Of a stretch of DNA of 64,000 nucleotides, positions 44,846 to 57,000 are shown one piece after another. This DNA is from Owenia fusiformis (taxonomy: Eukaryota; Annelida; Polychaeta; Sabellida; Oweniidae). Position numbers and translations under genes: made by a program. Position 1 is the first letter of the stretch. Every line of letters begins with the position of its first letter. The stretch is from NCBI GenBank assembly GCA_903813345.2, contig CAIIXF020000005.1, positions 11,413,375 to 11,477,374 on the forward strand. The letters run 5' to 3'. The notes beneath the pieces are model-generated. The model did not search any database and was not told the origin of the DNA. It worked only from the letters and a program-made list of their open reading frames with translations.

Positions 44846-47800
44846 GGAAGATTGACTCCCAGGATCGAAACTCAATATTTTCCAACAATGAAAACATTGA
44901 AAGGAGCAGGGAAAGTATTGCAACAGACTTTTGATAATTTTGACAGTTGATAATTTTTTTGTGAGTAGTTTCTGGCTGGTAAAAAGTAAATGCTTGGGAA
45001 AGGCGAATCTATAATCTTCAAGAAAAGTTCAAAGAATAGTTTCCAGATCAATTGGATTATCTTATAATCCATGTTTAATCCACCCATCAACAAGCTTTTT
45101 CAAAATACATTCGTCATTTTCACTATCGTCCCTCATTTTTTTTACAATTTTTCATGCAAAGTTACATTGTACTTGAACACATGTTTCATCAAGTAAAATG
45201 TGTAAGGAACTCCATGAAGTTTGTTTTTGTGTTTTTTTTGAAAAAATGAACCTCTTAAAATGCATGTTTACAAAAATAATTTAGGAGTGATGTAAAAGAT
45301 GGCAATGTTTTTCAATAATAACATGCATAGGTGGGTGAATTACTCATGTGTGTTGTGTTTTAATCCTGCATTCACTGACTGAGTTAGCCTATTGAAAAAT
45401 CGTAGAGATTAATAATACAAACAGTAATACTATGAATACTTCTACTTCAAGCTCAAATAGCGCTTTCAGGGTCCTGTGTTGAAATACTAGATCACCTTAT
45501 GTGCATGAATTTTCAAGAGAAACCATCAGTGCAAGCAATTAAATGAAAGCATCATCCGAACATCACTTGAAAAGTACTAAAGTGGTGAAAAATTGCTGGA
45601 TGTTGACAGAAAATGTGCCTAGGGGAGAGGGTCGTCTCTCAACCCCCCTCCACCCCCTCCCTGATCACGGGACTAATACATGTGATATGGCAAAGTCCAA
45701 TTCATAGATTAAGTTTCCCTTGCAGTCTTGTTGGCATTTTTATTAGAGTTCATGTTTTGTTTATGTTAATGGGTGAGTGGAAGACCCTTGGGTGGGAATC
45801 AAATATAAAATGTTTTCTAAAATATATATTTGAAATACTTTGTGTATGTACAGTCACAAACTCTAGGCAACATTAACTAGTAATGGGGCAACACCTCAAC
45901 TCAATTGAGTGAATGTGTAAACCATTTAAGGAACAAAAAACATTACATAAAACAAACTCAGCATGCAAACATGTAAAACTGGCATGGCAAAACAATAGAT
46001 AGTGAAACTGAATAATAAAAGCACATACGACTAGAAAACAAGGGATTAATGAACACAAGTGTAAAGTAATGAAGGGACCTGTTAAAATGACATGAATGGG
46101 GATTGGTCAATTTGAATAGTAGAAATATAAAAAATGTGAAAATTAGCCAGGTAGAGGGGGAGAGATAAAGGGAGCTGCTGCTCCCCCAAGAGATTCTTTC
46201 AAAATGATGCAGTTTCTCACCAATCTGAGCACTTCGCATGATTTTTTAGCCAAAACTGTCAAAAAGTTCATCCCTAGGCAAAAGCTTTGCCCTTGGTAAA
46301 ACTGCTCCTACCCCTTGGTAAAAGCTGGCTACAGACTGTGTAAAACACTTGTGTGAGAACTTGAACATGAACGAGTACTGTTATGACCCCCAGTAATGTT
46401 GTCCATCTCTCAACTGGTTTAACTGGGGACCATTACATCAATTGGCATTATATCAATCAGGAAACAAAAAGAGGCCAGTGATGTGAAAATAGTCAATAGC
46501 ACGGTGTTATAGCATGACGGTTACGCCACCTCTGAAAACGAGGTTGGACAGCTACGTTCACTAATTTATCCAATAAAATGGCCGCGATGGAAGAGAAAAC
46601 TAAGGTTGGCGCATTATTTTCTATTTCTGTGTATCAATGAAAGGATGAACGATTTATGTAAAAATCGCATTCGGTGATACTTTCAGTAATGTATATTTTG
46701 AACGTAGCCTTTGCAAATTGATGCCCGGGGATAACATGAAATAAGAGAAAAACTGTCGAGTTTGAAATTCAAAACTACACAAAAATTTAGTAATTTGTTT
46801 ATTTTTGTTTTTGTTGTTAGGGCATGGTCTACATTGCCTAAAAACCTTGTGGTATATAGATGTAACCTACATACGATCATACAAAGCCAATTGAGCATTG
46901 GAAACCACCTATGTTTTACTCAAGCCATAATAATGTATTTGAATTTGCAGTAGTTATACACAGTTTACTTATACTTACAGTTAATATTTTGAGTGGCTCA
47001 TGTACTGAGACAACACGAGAATGGACCAAATATTATAAACTTTGATATCTCAGTCGGTAGGTTTACAGATTATATTCTGTTTCTTGTAGACCACCTGGCA
47101 GATTTGACCCAGTCTTTATAACCAACCATATATACGTCACCGAATGGAACTAGTTTAAAAGGAAATCTTATCTGTGAATATTTCCTACAGGCGAGAAAGA
47201 GGACATGCTGCCTTTCCCATCCGCCATTTTTTGTTATCGTTACCGCAAAATTTTGCAAATCGCCTTGACGTAACCGTCATGCTAAAACACCGTGAATAGG
47301 GGACCATAAGTTTACACATTCCATGTGTACGTTCATCAAAATAGTGCGATCTTAACCTCCCTAATAACTGAAATTGTTGACTCAACCAATAGAATCATTC
47401 TATGTTTGTTTATATTTGTTCACATTAATATGGAAGAAAATCGGACATTTTGCTAAAAAGATGTTATTGTAAATCTTAGAAACAATGATAAAGGTAGTAT
47501 ACACCACACACTCAATGGTATTGATTGTGGTTTTCAGAGACTCTCAATAGGGACTTTAAGCTTGCAATGTTTTTCACAACCTAAATGTGAATGGAAAATA
47601 TTTAGCGATGCATTTGTATGGGCGATTGGTCATAGGTTGGCGTTTCGATTTTATATGCAAGCTTAATCTCCCTAATGTTAACATTAAGGTAAGAGTGTAT
47701 GTTACTCATAACATTTTCTTAGGGTAACATTTCTTGAATTGATGAATATGCAAAAATTATTCTTAGCATATCATCCTTCATTTCATTATTTGAATAATCA

Positions 47801-49047
47801 ATCTGGAGATAAACTCAAATAAGGAAGTGTGTTATAAAACATCATCATATATGTTCAATGTTTTTTCAGAAGCTGGATCAAAATATTTGTCTTACTAAAA
47901 TTATTGGCAAAGGTATGATGTACTAAATTGTACTGTATTTATGATTTTAATAGGACTGTACCTCGTGAATCATTACTGATAAACAAGATACAGAAAACCT
48001 GTTCAAAGTAAATGCTATAATTAGGCATCATAGAAATTATCATAAAGAGAGGTATTTAGAATTTTTTAGCAACTTATAAATAATAAAAAAAGAGACTTCT
48101 ACAAACCATCAGTGTAAAACTTACAAGTGATAGCACAGTGTGAAAAACAAGCACCAGAGAATAAACAAAGGTGGCATCAAAGCACCTAGTACAGATGGAT
48201 ATAAACAAACAAACAAAGCAACTTACACACACACACACAGGTTTAACTGCACTCAAACATTAAACAGTCAACTTGACAGGTATTCAGAATTTTTGGGGAA
48301 ATGCTGCGGTTATGCTCCATTGATTAAACAGGGGATCAAACAGCAGGGGATCAAACAAGTCCAACCATTCATTTATGAAAACATTTTGAACTAACTTTAT
48401 GGCACACTAATGACATCTTATATGAGTGTGCTGTACTAAAAGCATAGCTTTTAGATCCCCATTGGATCCCCTTATATTGGATTATCATAATCCTAATCCA
48501 CGAGGAGTTCCTTATATATTTTAAGTGATGAAACATGTGTTCAAGTACAATGTAACTTTGCATGAAAATTGTAAGAAAAAATGAGGGACGATGGTGAAAA
48601 TGACGATTGTATTTTGAAAAAAGCTTGTTGATGGGTGGATTAAACATGGCTTATGAGATAATCCAATTGATCTTGAAACCATTCTTTGAATTTTTCTTAA
48701 AGATTATACATTGGCCTTTCATATGCATTCATTTTTGTACAGCCAGAAACTACTAGAAAAAAATTATTTACTGTCAAAAATCTGTTGCGATACTTTCCCT
48801 CGCTCTTTTGTTATTTTCTGAAATTATAACGGACTATAAATTCTAAATAAACAGTTTAAAATATTCGAACCAATATCTCGATCATTTCTTGTGAGTATTG
48901 GAATTTTTTCGTAAGGAAATAAGACCAAAATTCATGATTCAAATGTTAAGGTGAACAAAATGGCGGCTGTTTAATTCGAATTTTGTATCACAACATGCCC
49001 AAATATGGAACAGAATATCAATGTTGCACTCTGGGAGCCAATCCTCC
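44846..49047. mobile_element. 4.2-kb element with ~350-bp subterminal inverted repeats
   Basis: The ends GGAAGATTGACTCCCAGG (left) and CTGGGAGCCAATCCTCC (right) are inverted. Regions 44900-45225 and 48500-48835 are long reverse complements at roughly 85-90% identity by eye ('cacccatcaacaagcttttt' is shared; 'ttacattgtacttgaacaca' pairs with its complement). No transposase ORF is visible, so it is non-autonomous or decayed. It contains the nested 46500-47294 element, an (AC)n tract at ~48222 and a 46170-46335 dispersed repeat. Confidence 0.65.
46500..47294. mobile_element. 795-bp Transib-like non-autonomous element (CACGGTG ends)
   Basis: Left end CACGGTGTTATAGCATGACG and right end, read inward, CACGGTGTTTTAGCATGACG; the match continues GTTACG for ~29 bp with about two mismatches. 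The flanks AATAG (46495-46499 and 47295-47299) form a perfect 5-bp target duplication. A CAC(G/A)GTG-type heptamer with 5-bp duplication fits the Transib/ProtoRAG superfamily. No transposase is encoded; ORFs inside are ≤71 codons. Confidence 0.7.
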
Positions 49048-49486
49048 TTGACAGTAGATGCAATTTGGACCATCAACAGACTCATTCAAATCTTTCCTAA
49101 AAATCTAATAAAAATAGGCATTGTGCCTCATATTCGGGAGAAAATTCGAGAGCCAAATAATAGATCAACCCTATGCAGAATATATTATGAACTCCTCTTT
49201 TCAACTGGTTTGTAACAGGGCCTAATCACAATGATTTTCTAAATACTTCATACTCAATCAGGCAAATAAAGGCAACAGAGCAGAGAGTAGTTCCCAGGAA
49301 ACACTTTTTAAATCGTACTTATTTTTCCTAGTACCATTCATACTGTTTTTATAAGTTGTAATTGGAATTAGTTTTTCAAAGGAACAATGCATCTTATTAA
49401 ACAAACCGACACAGTTTTGCAGATTTTAATTTTGACTCAAACAAATCCAACATAAAATAATGTATTTTTCATAAACAGAATTTCTA

Positions 49487-51819
49487 TTTATTGTGACTAA
49501 TACTGGTACATTAACGATAGATACTACTTTACACCCGACATTAAATAAAATCAAACATTTGCCCATCTCATGCTCTATACACCAGGAAAATAATGTTTAG
49601 GCATATATTACAGACTTGATACAAAATGAAATTGTGAGAAATTAACAATACCATTCTACTTCATCCTTGATTTACATCTCATTTAAGAGTGCAAAAATGT
49701 CAAACATCTAAAAACTATTGTCATTTTTATATACAATTTACAAGGTATGGCATCAGTTACCATGGCAACAATTCTTCCTTGCATATCTTACATTTATGTT
49801 TTTGTCAAAATTGCACTCTCAATGTTTCAAAAAGGTTAAGTACTACTTTACAAATCAAAAATAAATAAATATGGGCGATACTTCAATGTTATGAAATAAT
49901 AGAGAACGATTTCTACTAAAATGTTCCATGTACTAGTTCTAGGTAGGTACACATGTAATATTGAAGAGTATGAAATTTTCAGGCCTTTACATATTAAATG
50001 TATATTTAGTGGTGCTTAACTGGCTATTAAACATTCTCTGGTCAAACCATTTAGAATTTGCACTTTTAGTGTAAAACAAAAGAAAATGGGTTTGTCACAT
50101 GGCATATGGAAATTCCCCTAAAGAGACAATTAATCTGTAGAGGTCTTTAACATGTTTGTGCTCATTTACAATGCATGTCGTGTACCCCAACTTAACAAAA
50201 AATGAGCTAAAATGCACTATACCGGCATACATAGAAGACTGTACATGGCCATGACACACCAAATACAACTCAGTTATGACTCTTCAAATAAACTGCTATG
50301 ATACGCCCAATACAACTCTGCTATGTACAATGACAGGCTTAAACCCCTAAAATAAACAAAGCCATACCAAGGGTCCATTTCTAGAATATATCACTGAATT
50401 GTTATTCATTACAAGAAATTCATCAAAGCCCCTTCAAATGAAGGACCTTGACAAAATCATATCGATTCCATTCAGAATATTTCAAGGTCAAAAGTTTACA
50501 AATTAAATTGAAATCATGAATCTCAGACCATCAATATATACTCAAGAAACAGCCCCCTGTGCATTATTGGCATGTGATTATTATAATAATATTTATTACA
50601 TATGTTGTTATTATTAATATTATTAGTGAAAATGGGTCAACACAGGTATTTATATCCTGTAAGCCTTTGCTATTTACAATTATGATGAGTTGTCTGATGC
50701 GCTTTTAGTGAATTCTTATAATAGAGTCATATAACACTTGTCAACTCTAGGTGAACTGGAAATATAAAATACAACTTGGGTTGCCCCCAACCAGAGGTCT
50801 CACAAGGAGAGAAGTCAGGGGACTCTAGTAATAGATGGCACTGACAACAGCAAAGCTTGCTTTTACAATGTCAACTTTGAACACAAGTTTACAGATTGGT
50901 GAATTATTGTAACCTTTCTTTTGGGTCACCATGTATAGAACTATTATGAATATTAAAACAAACGAAATGAAAGTTTCTAATGATTTGATGAATGGAGTTG
51001 AAACCAACTGCAACTAGAGATGGAGGATATTATTAACATATTATATCCATTCTCAATATAGGTGAAGTTTAGAATTGGAGAAATGGAGGTATGAGTATTT
51101 CATCGATGGGATACAGTAAAACCTGTAAATGATAGACCCTGTGTTCAAAGTTTTACAATGGCAAATGGCAACTAAAGAATATTCGTCCTAATGTTGTGGA
51201 CAAAGTTTCTATCCTCTTCATTAGCTGTGATAATACAATTTATACAAGTATGAATAGCACAATGATAAATAATCATATGTCACTGTTGACTGGGGAAAAT
51301 TGAGTAGAGCACTATACTGTGTATCAAACTTTTGCTTTATTTACGATACAATCATAGTAAATTTTCATCTGATGAAAGAAAGTCATAACGACAAGTAAAT
51401 TGTCCTAGTTTCTTGTAAGGTATCTACATGTCTTTAGACAAAGAATTTCTGCAGTTCTTTACTTGATATAAGTACATACTTTTGGCAACAAAAATTGCAT
51501 TTAACGATAGAAGAAGTAGAGTTAAATATAATGTAGAGTTGGTTCAATATTCAGCTCCTATGCACTTCAACTGTACATGACTTTGATAGTACATGTATCT
51601 TAATACCAGCTCTATCCACTCACATACTACAGAAACCACAATACCAAAATATAATGGTGAAGATTTGAAAAAATGATGTTTCATTCTATTTGTCATCCAC
51701 ATTTCCTCTGATGTCTCCATCAATAACTTAGAGGCCTAGTGTCTGTTTTCCAAACTTGTTGAATATCTGTGTGAACTATTGTTGTCTTGCAGCACAATCA
51801 AGTGAAGCAAATCAGCGAG
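49487..51819 (-). other. Possible 3'-terminal exon / 3' UTR on the minus strand (CK1 alpha?)
   Basis: An excellent minus-strand acceptor (TTTCTTGATTTCAG at 51833-51820) precedes 2.3 kb lacking the foldbacks that crowd neighbouring DNA, ending at a minus-strand AATAAA (plus-strand tttatt, 49487-49492). The CK1 alpha last coding exon has phase-1 candidate donors at 54125 (CCAG|GTACCG) and 54095 (AAAG|GTTTGG). Joining either gives Ala-Arg-stop. Read in phase 0 the exon gives 27 residues (LADLLHLIVLQDNN...) but no matching donor was seen. Confidence 0.3.
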
Positions 51820-52238
51820 CTGAAATCAAGAAATCCACAATTATTAATGATATTCTTTAATAATTAAATAAAGAATGTACGATAATCAGTACTAAACAGT
51901 ACTATCATATATAAAACAAGGCATTCACATGAAAATGTCACCACCTGCCATTTGATACACATAACAAACACCAGCTGCCAAACACGCCGTACATAAGAAG
52001 ACTATAACAATATATCACAACTTCTATTGGTGGCATATAAAAACTAACAGCTATGTTTCAAATATTTCTAAATGTCTACATTATTGACTTATTGTACAAT
52101 GTTTTTATTCACTATTACAGCAACATAATCTTCCATGAAATCTTAACAATATAAAATATAATCAAAGGTGAAATATTATAGTTTTAATAAATTGAACTAT
52201 CTGCACAAATAAATGAACATGGAATAAATTATAATATA

Positions 52239-52331
52239 CTGGGTCGTCCAAAAAATGCGAATTTACTTATCTTTAATTTGATATATTTATTTTTGAAACA
52301 CGAGTGTCCGATTTTTTCTTGGACCACCCTG
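52239..52331. mobile_element. 93-bp MITE, CTGGGTCGTCC / GGACCACCCTG ends
   Basis: Left 'ctgggtcgtccaaaaaatgc' and right 'ttttttcttggaccaccctg' form an imperfect inverted repeat flanked by TA (52237-52238, 52332-52333). Same class as 767-820. Confidence 0.6.
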
Positions 52332-52409
52332 TATTATTTGCGTAACTGAAAACATGCAATTATATTAGGCAATCTATAAATAGATTACATGTAATTAAGC
52401 TTGTATTCG

Positions 52410-52592
52410 CGAATGCAACTTTCAGCTGTCGTCTACCAGATTAACCTACTTTTTTATGACCGACTCATTTAAATATGAATAGTACTCATTTAAATATGAA
52501 TAGTACCTGCCATTTTTCCATTCATATTTAAATTGATTTGGTCATAAAATAGTAGGATAATCCGGTCGTCACTTTTTGCATTCACGATCACA
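52410..52592. mobile_element. ~180-bp foldback element
   Basis: 'attcgcgaatgcaactttca' with 'ctacttttttatgacc' at the left is mirrored by 'ggtcataaaatagtagg' and 'actttttgcattcacga'. The centre has a duplicated 'tcatttaaatatgaatagta'. Confidence 0.6.
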
Positions 52593-53407
52593 AGCTAAGT
52601 TAAATATGGGTTGTTTATCAAATACTTATTACATGAAAGGAATCAGGGAAAGATCTACAATGGTAAAAGAGGAAATATTATAAGATGGTGAAATGCTAGA
52701 ATTAATGTGACTATTTCAAGCCTAAATTTCTCATGCTTAACTTGTGGGAAGTTACTCACTCGTCAATTAACCTTGCATAAGTCTTGCAGCAATAATTCAC
52801 ACATCAATTAAACTTGCAAAAAACTTGCAATGAATTAAAGTTATTTAATTTAAAGAAGCTCTGTATGATGGAAATTGGATTAAATATCTAGTGTTTTAAA
52901 TACATTTTAATTAAAGGGTCTAATAATTCCATATTAGGTTTTGAGTATTAAAATTATAATTATGAAATTTATGAGCAAGAGTTAGAAGCATTATCAATTT
53001 TTTAAGCAAACACTTTTTGTTATCTTCATGTAGCAAAGGTTTGGTCATTGTCATGGTGATAAGAATTGGACTTTGATAAACAACCCTATAGGTGTTAGTG
53101 ATTGAAGATGGCACTAACTGTAACTGCTCCTCGCTCAAAGGTACTGACAATTCACCACACCACACAATCTTCAATATTCGAACTTGAACTTAATAATTGC
53201 TCAATTTGTTTGTGTTTATATGACTATTTCAACTCTAATCAAACTGACAAAATCTCAATTTTATAAGATTCATGACCAGATATTGTCCTACTTAGTGAAA
53301 AAATATTGAAAAAAATAATTCCTGGTTCAAATCTGCCAATCCGTCAGTAATTTCAGTATTATCTATCTTATACCAAGTTATAGTCTGATACTTGTGATGA
53401 GAATACC

Positions 53408-53745
53408 TGAATACAGTGGACACCATGTATACAGTCTGTTACATGATCCAGGACACTCTGTATATAGTCTGTTACATGATCCAGGACACCCTGTATACAG
53501 TTTGTTATATGATCCAGGACACCCTGTATACAGTCTGTTATATGATCCAGGACACCCTGTATACAGTCTGTTACATGATCCAGGGTACCCTGTATACAGT
53601 CTGTTATATGATCCAGGACACCCTGTATACAGTCTGTTATATGATCCAGGACACCCTGTATACAGTCTTATATGATCCAGGACACCCTGTATACAGTCTG
53701 TTACATGATCCAGGACACCCTGTATACAGTATGTTACATAATCCA
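53408..53745. repeat. 33-bp minisatellite
   Basis: About ten copies of 'ccaggacaccctgtatacag' with 'tctgttatatgat'. The 33-bp unit keeps two frames open at once, giving overlapping ORFs of ~93 and ~113 codons that are artefacts of periodicity. Confidence 0.9.
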
Positions 53746-53820
53746 GGTATTCTTTAGATCTAGCCTGAAAAACTTAAATCATGTGTGGTGTGTGGAGTGT
53801 ATGAACAAAATGTTGTTCAC

Positions 53821-54081
53821 AGGTTGAGGTCATACATGTATGGAGATATAGCCCTAGTTTCAATTATCTGTATCTATGTGTTCATAGTGTCAATATGTAG
53901 GGCAGTATTTCACCTGGCTATTGCTATATCAGCAAATGTTGCCTTGAATTGGGTCTTATACTGCCCTGCATGTTGTACAGAATTAGGACCTCAACCAGAC
54001 CCTATAAAGAGTGAGACAGTAGGCTTGAGGAGAGAGAGAGAGAGACAGAGACAAGAGAGAACACCAAGACAGATGAACTAG
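53821..54081 (+). CDS. Uncertain ORF, hydrophobic then Arg/Glu-rich, tail-to-tail with CK1 alpha
   Basis: After a fair acceptor (TTGTTCACAG at 53820) the frame stays open to a TGA/TAG region at 54079-54081. It encodes two hydrophobic stretches, a [14 protein letters not shown] segment and a basic/acidic tail ([11 protein letters not shown]). The last four bases overlap the CK1 alpha stop codon on the other strand. No family recognised; the open ORF also extends upstream to 53785, so it may be chance. Confidence 0.2.
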   Translation, partial: RLRSYMYGDIALVSIICIYVFIVSICRAVFHLAIAISANVALNWVLYCPACCTELGPQPDPIKSETVGLRRERERQRQERTPRQMN

Positions 54082-57000
54082 AGGATGGCCAAACCTTTGC
54101 CCTTTATATCTTTTCCTCCGGTACCTGGAGTAGGCACATTATTGGAGCTAGCTGAGGCGGCCGCAGCAGCCTTCTGTTTTAACATGGTCCAATCAAACGT
54201 GTAGTCATATTGATGGTTGAGTGTGCGGAACAGAATACGGAACAACTGCCGCAGGTACATGTAGTCGGGGGCCTCTTCAAACCTCAAACCTCGGCAGTAG
54301 TTGAGGTACATGGCAAACTCAGCAGGAAAACCCTGTAATTAAACCAGCGATTATTTTATAGAACTACTCCTCTATGAGACTATTGAGAAATAACTATGAG
54401 AATGTTTTTCCCTTTTACAAGATTTATATGTCAATCCTCCATTGAAAATGTATATATTTTTATTGATGACATCATAGCGAAGTAGCAAATTGTGCTCAAT
54501 AAGGGAGAGGGGCAAAAACTTCACAGTGGATTGTATTTGGTCATGCTAAATCAATCTAACCAGCAGTTTTCCTCCTAATTCCCACTAAAAACATCCTCCA
54601 AATGCATGTCTCAAACCATCATCCATTCACTTTGTGTCTGGGAAGAAGTTAGTAACAAAGTGGATGTGGTCTCTAGCCATGCATTTGGAGAATGTTCCAG
54701 AAGATAATTCTATACAATGCCCTACCTTACAAAGAACCTCCACTGGAGTTGACATTTTCTTCTCAGAAATTTTTTCATATTTTTGTTTCTTTGTGGCTGC
54801 CTAAAAAGCAAAACAAATAGGTACAAAATTTTTTTTAAAAAAAACAAGAACAACATAACATCTGAGTAGTTACTTTTGCAATATTCTTCAATATATGCAA
54901 AAAGTGAAATATATTTTCTTGTATTGGACAGATAATATTTTCTTTTCCTGGACATAATTCTAATTTGTACGATAATGACGATCAGATACATAAGGATAAT
55001 ATAAAAACTGATCCGCAAAAACTAATGAACATTCATATTTCAGGCAACTGCGATGTTATCTGACCCAAATTAGCCACATGGTGGTGAAACTGGTAACTGC
55101 GCACTGGCATATGTGTTGATGGAATAAGCATTTACCTTGAGGCCCTGCCAAGGTAGACTACCTCTGTTGAAATACATGAGGACATAGCCCAGTGACTCCA
55201 TATCGTCACGGCGACTTTGTTCAATCCCCAGGTGAGCATTGATGCTGGCGTACCTACAGGCAAAATAATTCATTCACTTAGTCAGAATAATTCTTCTTAA
55301 TGAGCACAAAAGTTACAGTGATTTAATTTGATTTTTTGTTTTTTATTGTATAGACTATATCCAGGTAATGTAAATATACTGTCGGCCACCAATTGCCAAA
55401 TCAGAATTATAGGTGGCCATCATTTACATAATGACAAAATAAAAGTATAATATTTTGCTATCTTTGGTAGACTGTGCATTAAAGAGTATCCCAGAGTATG
55501 GTGTCAAGTAAAAGTAAGTAAAATAAAGAGTGGGTGCTCTTGAGTGCTTCAAGGCTAGGATGAGACCCCTCGCAATCTGCTAAAGATAAAGTTTCATCAC
55601 CATATGAGAGAAAATGTTGGTTTTGGAATTCAGGACATTTCAAAAATAGATGTTTAAATTTTCCGGTTCCACCACATGAGCAATGAACCAAGTCTATTTA
55701 AGTAAATTGGTGTGCAAAAAGTTTTACTTTCAAAAATAAATCAACATGAGCTCTTGAACTATCTATCAAGAGTGAATTCTTGAGTCTTGGCAATATTGTA
55801 AAATGTTTTGATGTTGGTGTAAAGTGTAAAATGTTTGATGCTGACATAAGATGTAAAATGTTTGATGCTGACATAAGATGTAAAATGTTTTGATGTTGGT
55901 GTAAAGTGTAAAATGTTTGATGCTGACATAAGATGTAAAATGTTTCATGCTGACATAAGATGTAAAATGTTTCATGTTAGTCAAAAATGCAAAATGTTTA
56001 ATATGGTGCAAAAATGTTTGATCCTTGATTTAAGATTCAAAATGTTTTTTATGCCTCTTGCATTTAGGAGATCCCTTTCACCATCCCTATTAATGCCCTG
56101 GTGTTCCTAAACTCATATCTAATGTTACCTCTTTTCATTCAGTGTATGTATAAACTGGAAGAAATAAAATAATAAGAAATTTTGAAATGTATATATGCTC
56201 CATTTCAAATAAATACAACTTAATAAGACATCAACATGCAAAATGTCACCACTTGCCATTAGTTACAGATGCCAAACGCTGAACACCATATGCTGAACAC
56301 TGTCCACAATAACATTGGAGACTATAACAATATGTCACCTCTTATGTAGTGACATAAAAATAAAATTGGGCTCAAAGGTGTAGAATTTGATGTTAGCGTA
56401 CCTGGCTGTTCCAGTCAGATTCTTGTCTTCCCTGTAAGGTATATGTTGTCGTGTACGGTTGTCACGGTATTTTTTTGCCAAACCAAAATCAATCAGGAAA
56501 ACCTATAAATCAAAACATTACATATCATCAGTAAATCTACTATATACACAGCATAACATACAGATATAGTCAAAAATAACCTTATTTAGAATTTCAACAA
56601 ATCAAAAATCCATATGTTTCTATATATACTTCATCACAAGGAAATGATATAATGCATTTTTGAAGAAAACTTTCTTTGTATATCCTCAGTAATGGTGTTA
56701 AATATCACAAACTTATCTCAAGGTCGGTGCAAAATTCTTATTTTCACAATTTTGACCAAATATGCTGAATTTTCATGATTTTTCTCACTTTCAAGTGGGT
56801 GCAAATGGATTCTCGGGTGGGTGCAGTGCCCACTTGCATAAATGCCGGAAAATGAGGAATTCACTGTTGTTATTCTCTGAATGTTTATCCCAAATATGTA
56901 ATCTATAGACTATAGTTGACGATCTCAAAATTATTATCCAAAATGGATGGTACAGATACTAACTAGAGATCCTAAAGAACTTATAATGTCCCAAAAACAG

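Larger units (their letters stand above)
42776..54077. other. Intergenic/3' region between HPDL and CK1 alpha
   Basis: 42.8-44.05 kb is probably HPDL 3' UTR, with small duplications at 43650-43735 and 43805-43990. 44.85-49.05 kb is a large inverted-repeat element. 49.5-51.8 kb is strikingly free of foldbacks. 52.2-52.6 kb has two small MITEs. 53.4-53.75 kb is a minisatellite. No other gene was recognised. Confidence 0.5.

Noticed and set aside
53394-53757. Two overlapping ORFs of Tyr/Cys-rich repeats
   Set aside because: Produced by the 33-bp minisatellite; two frames are open at once and there is no start or splice context.
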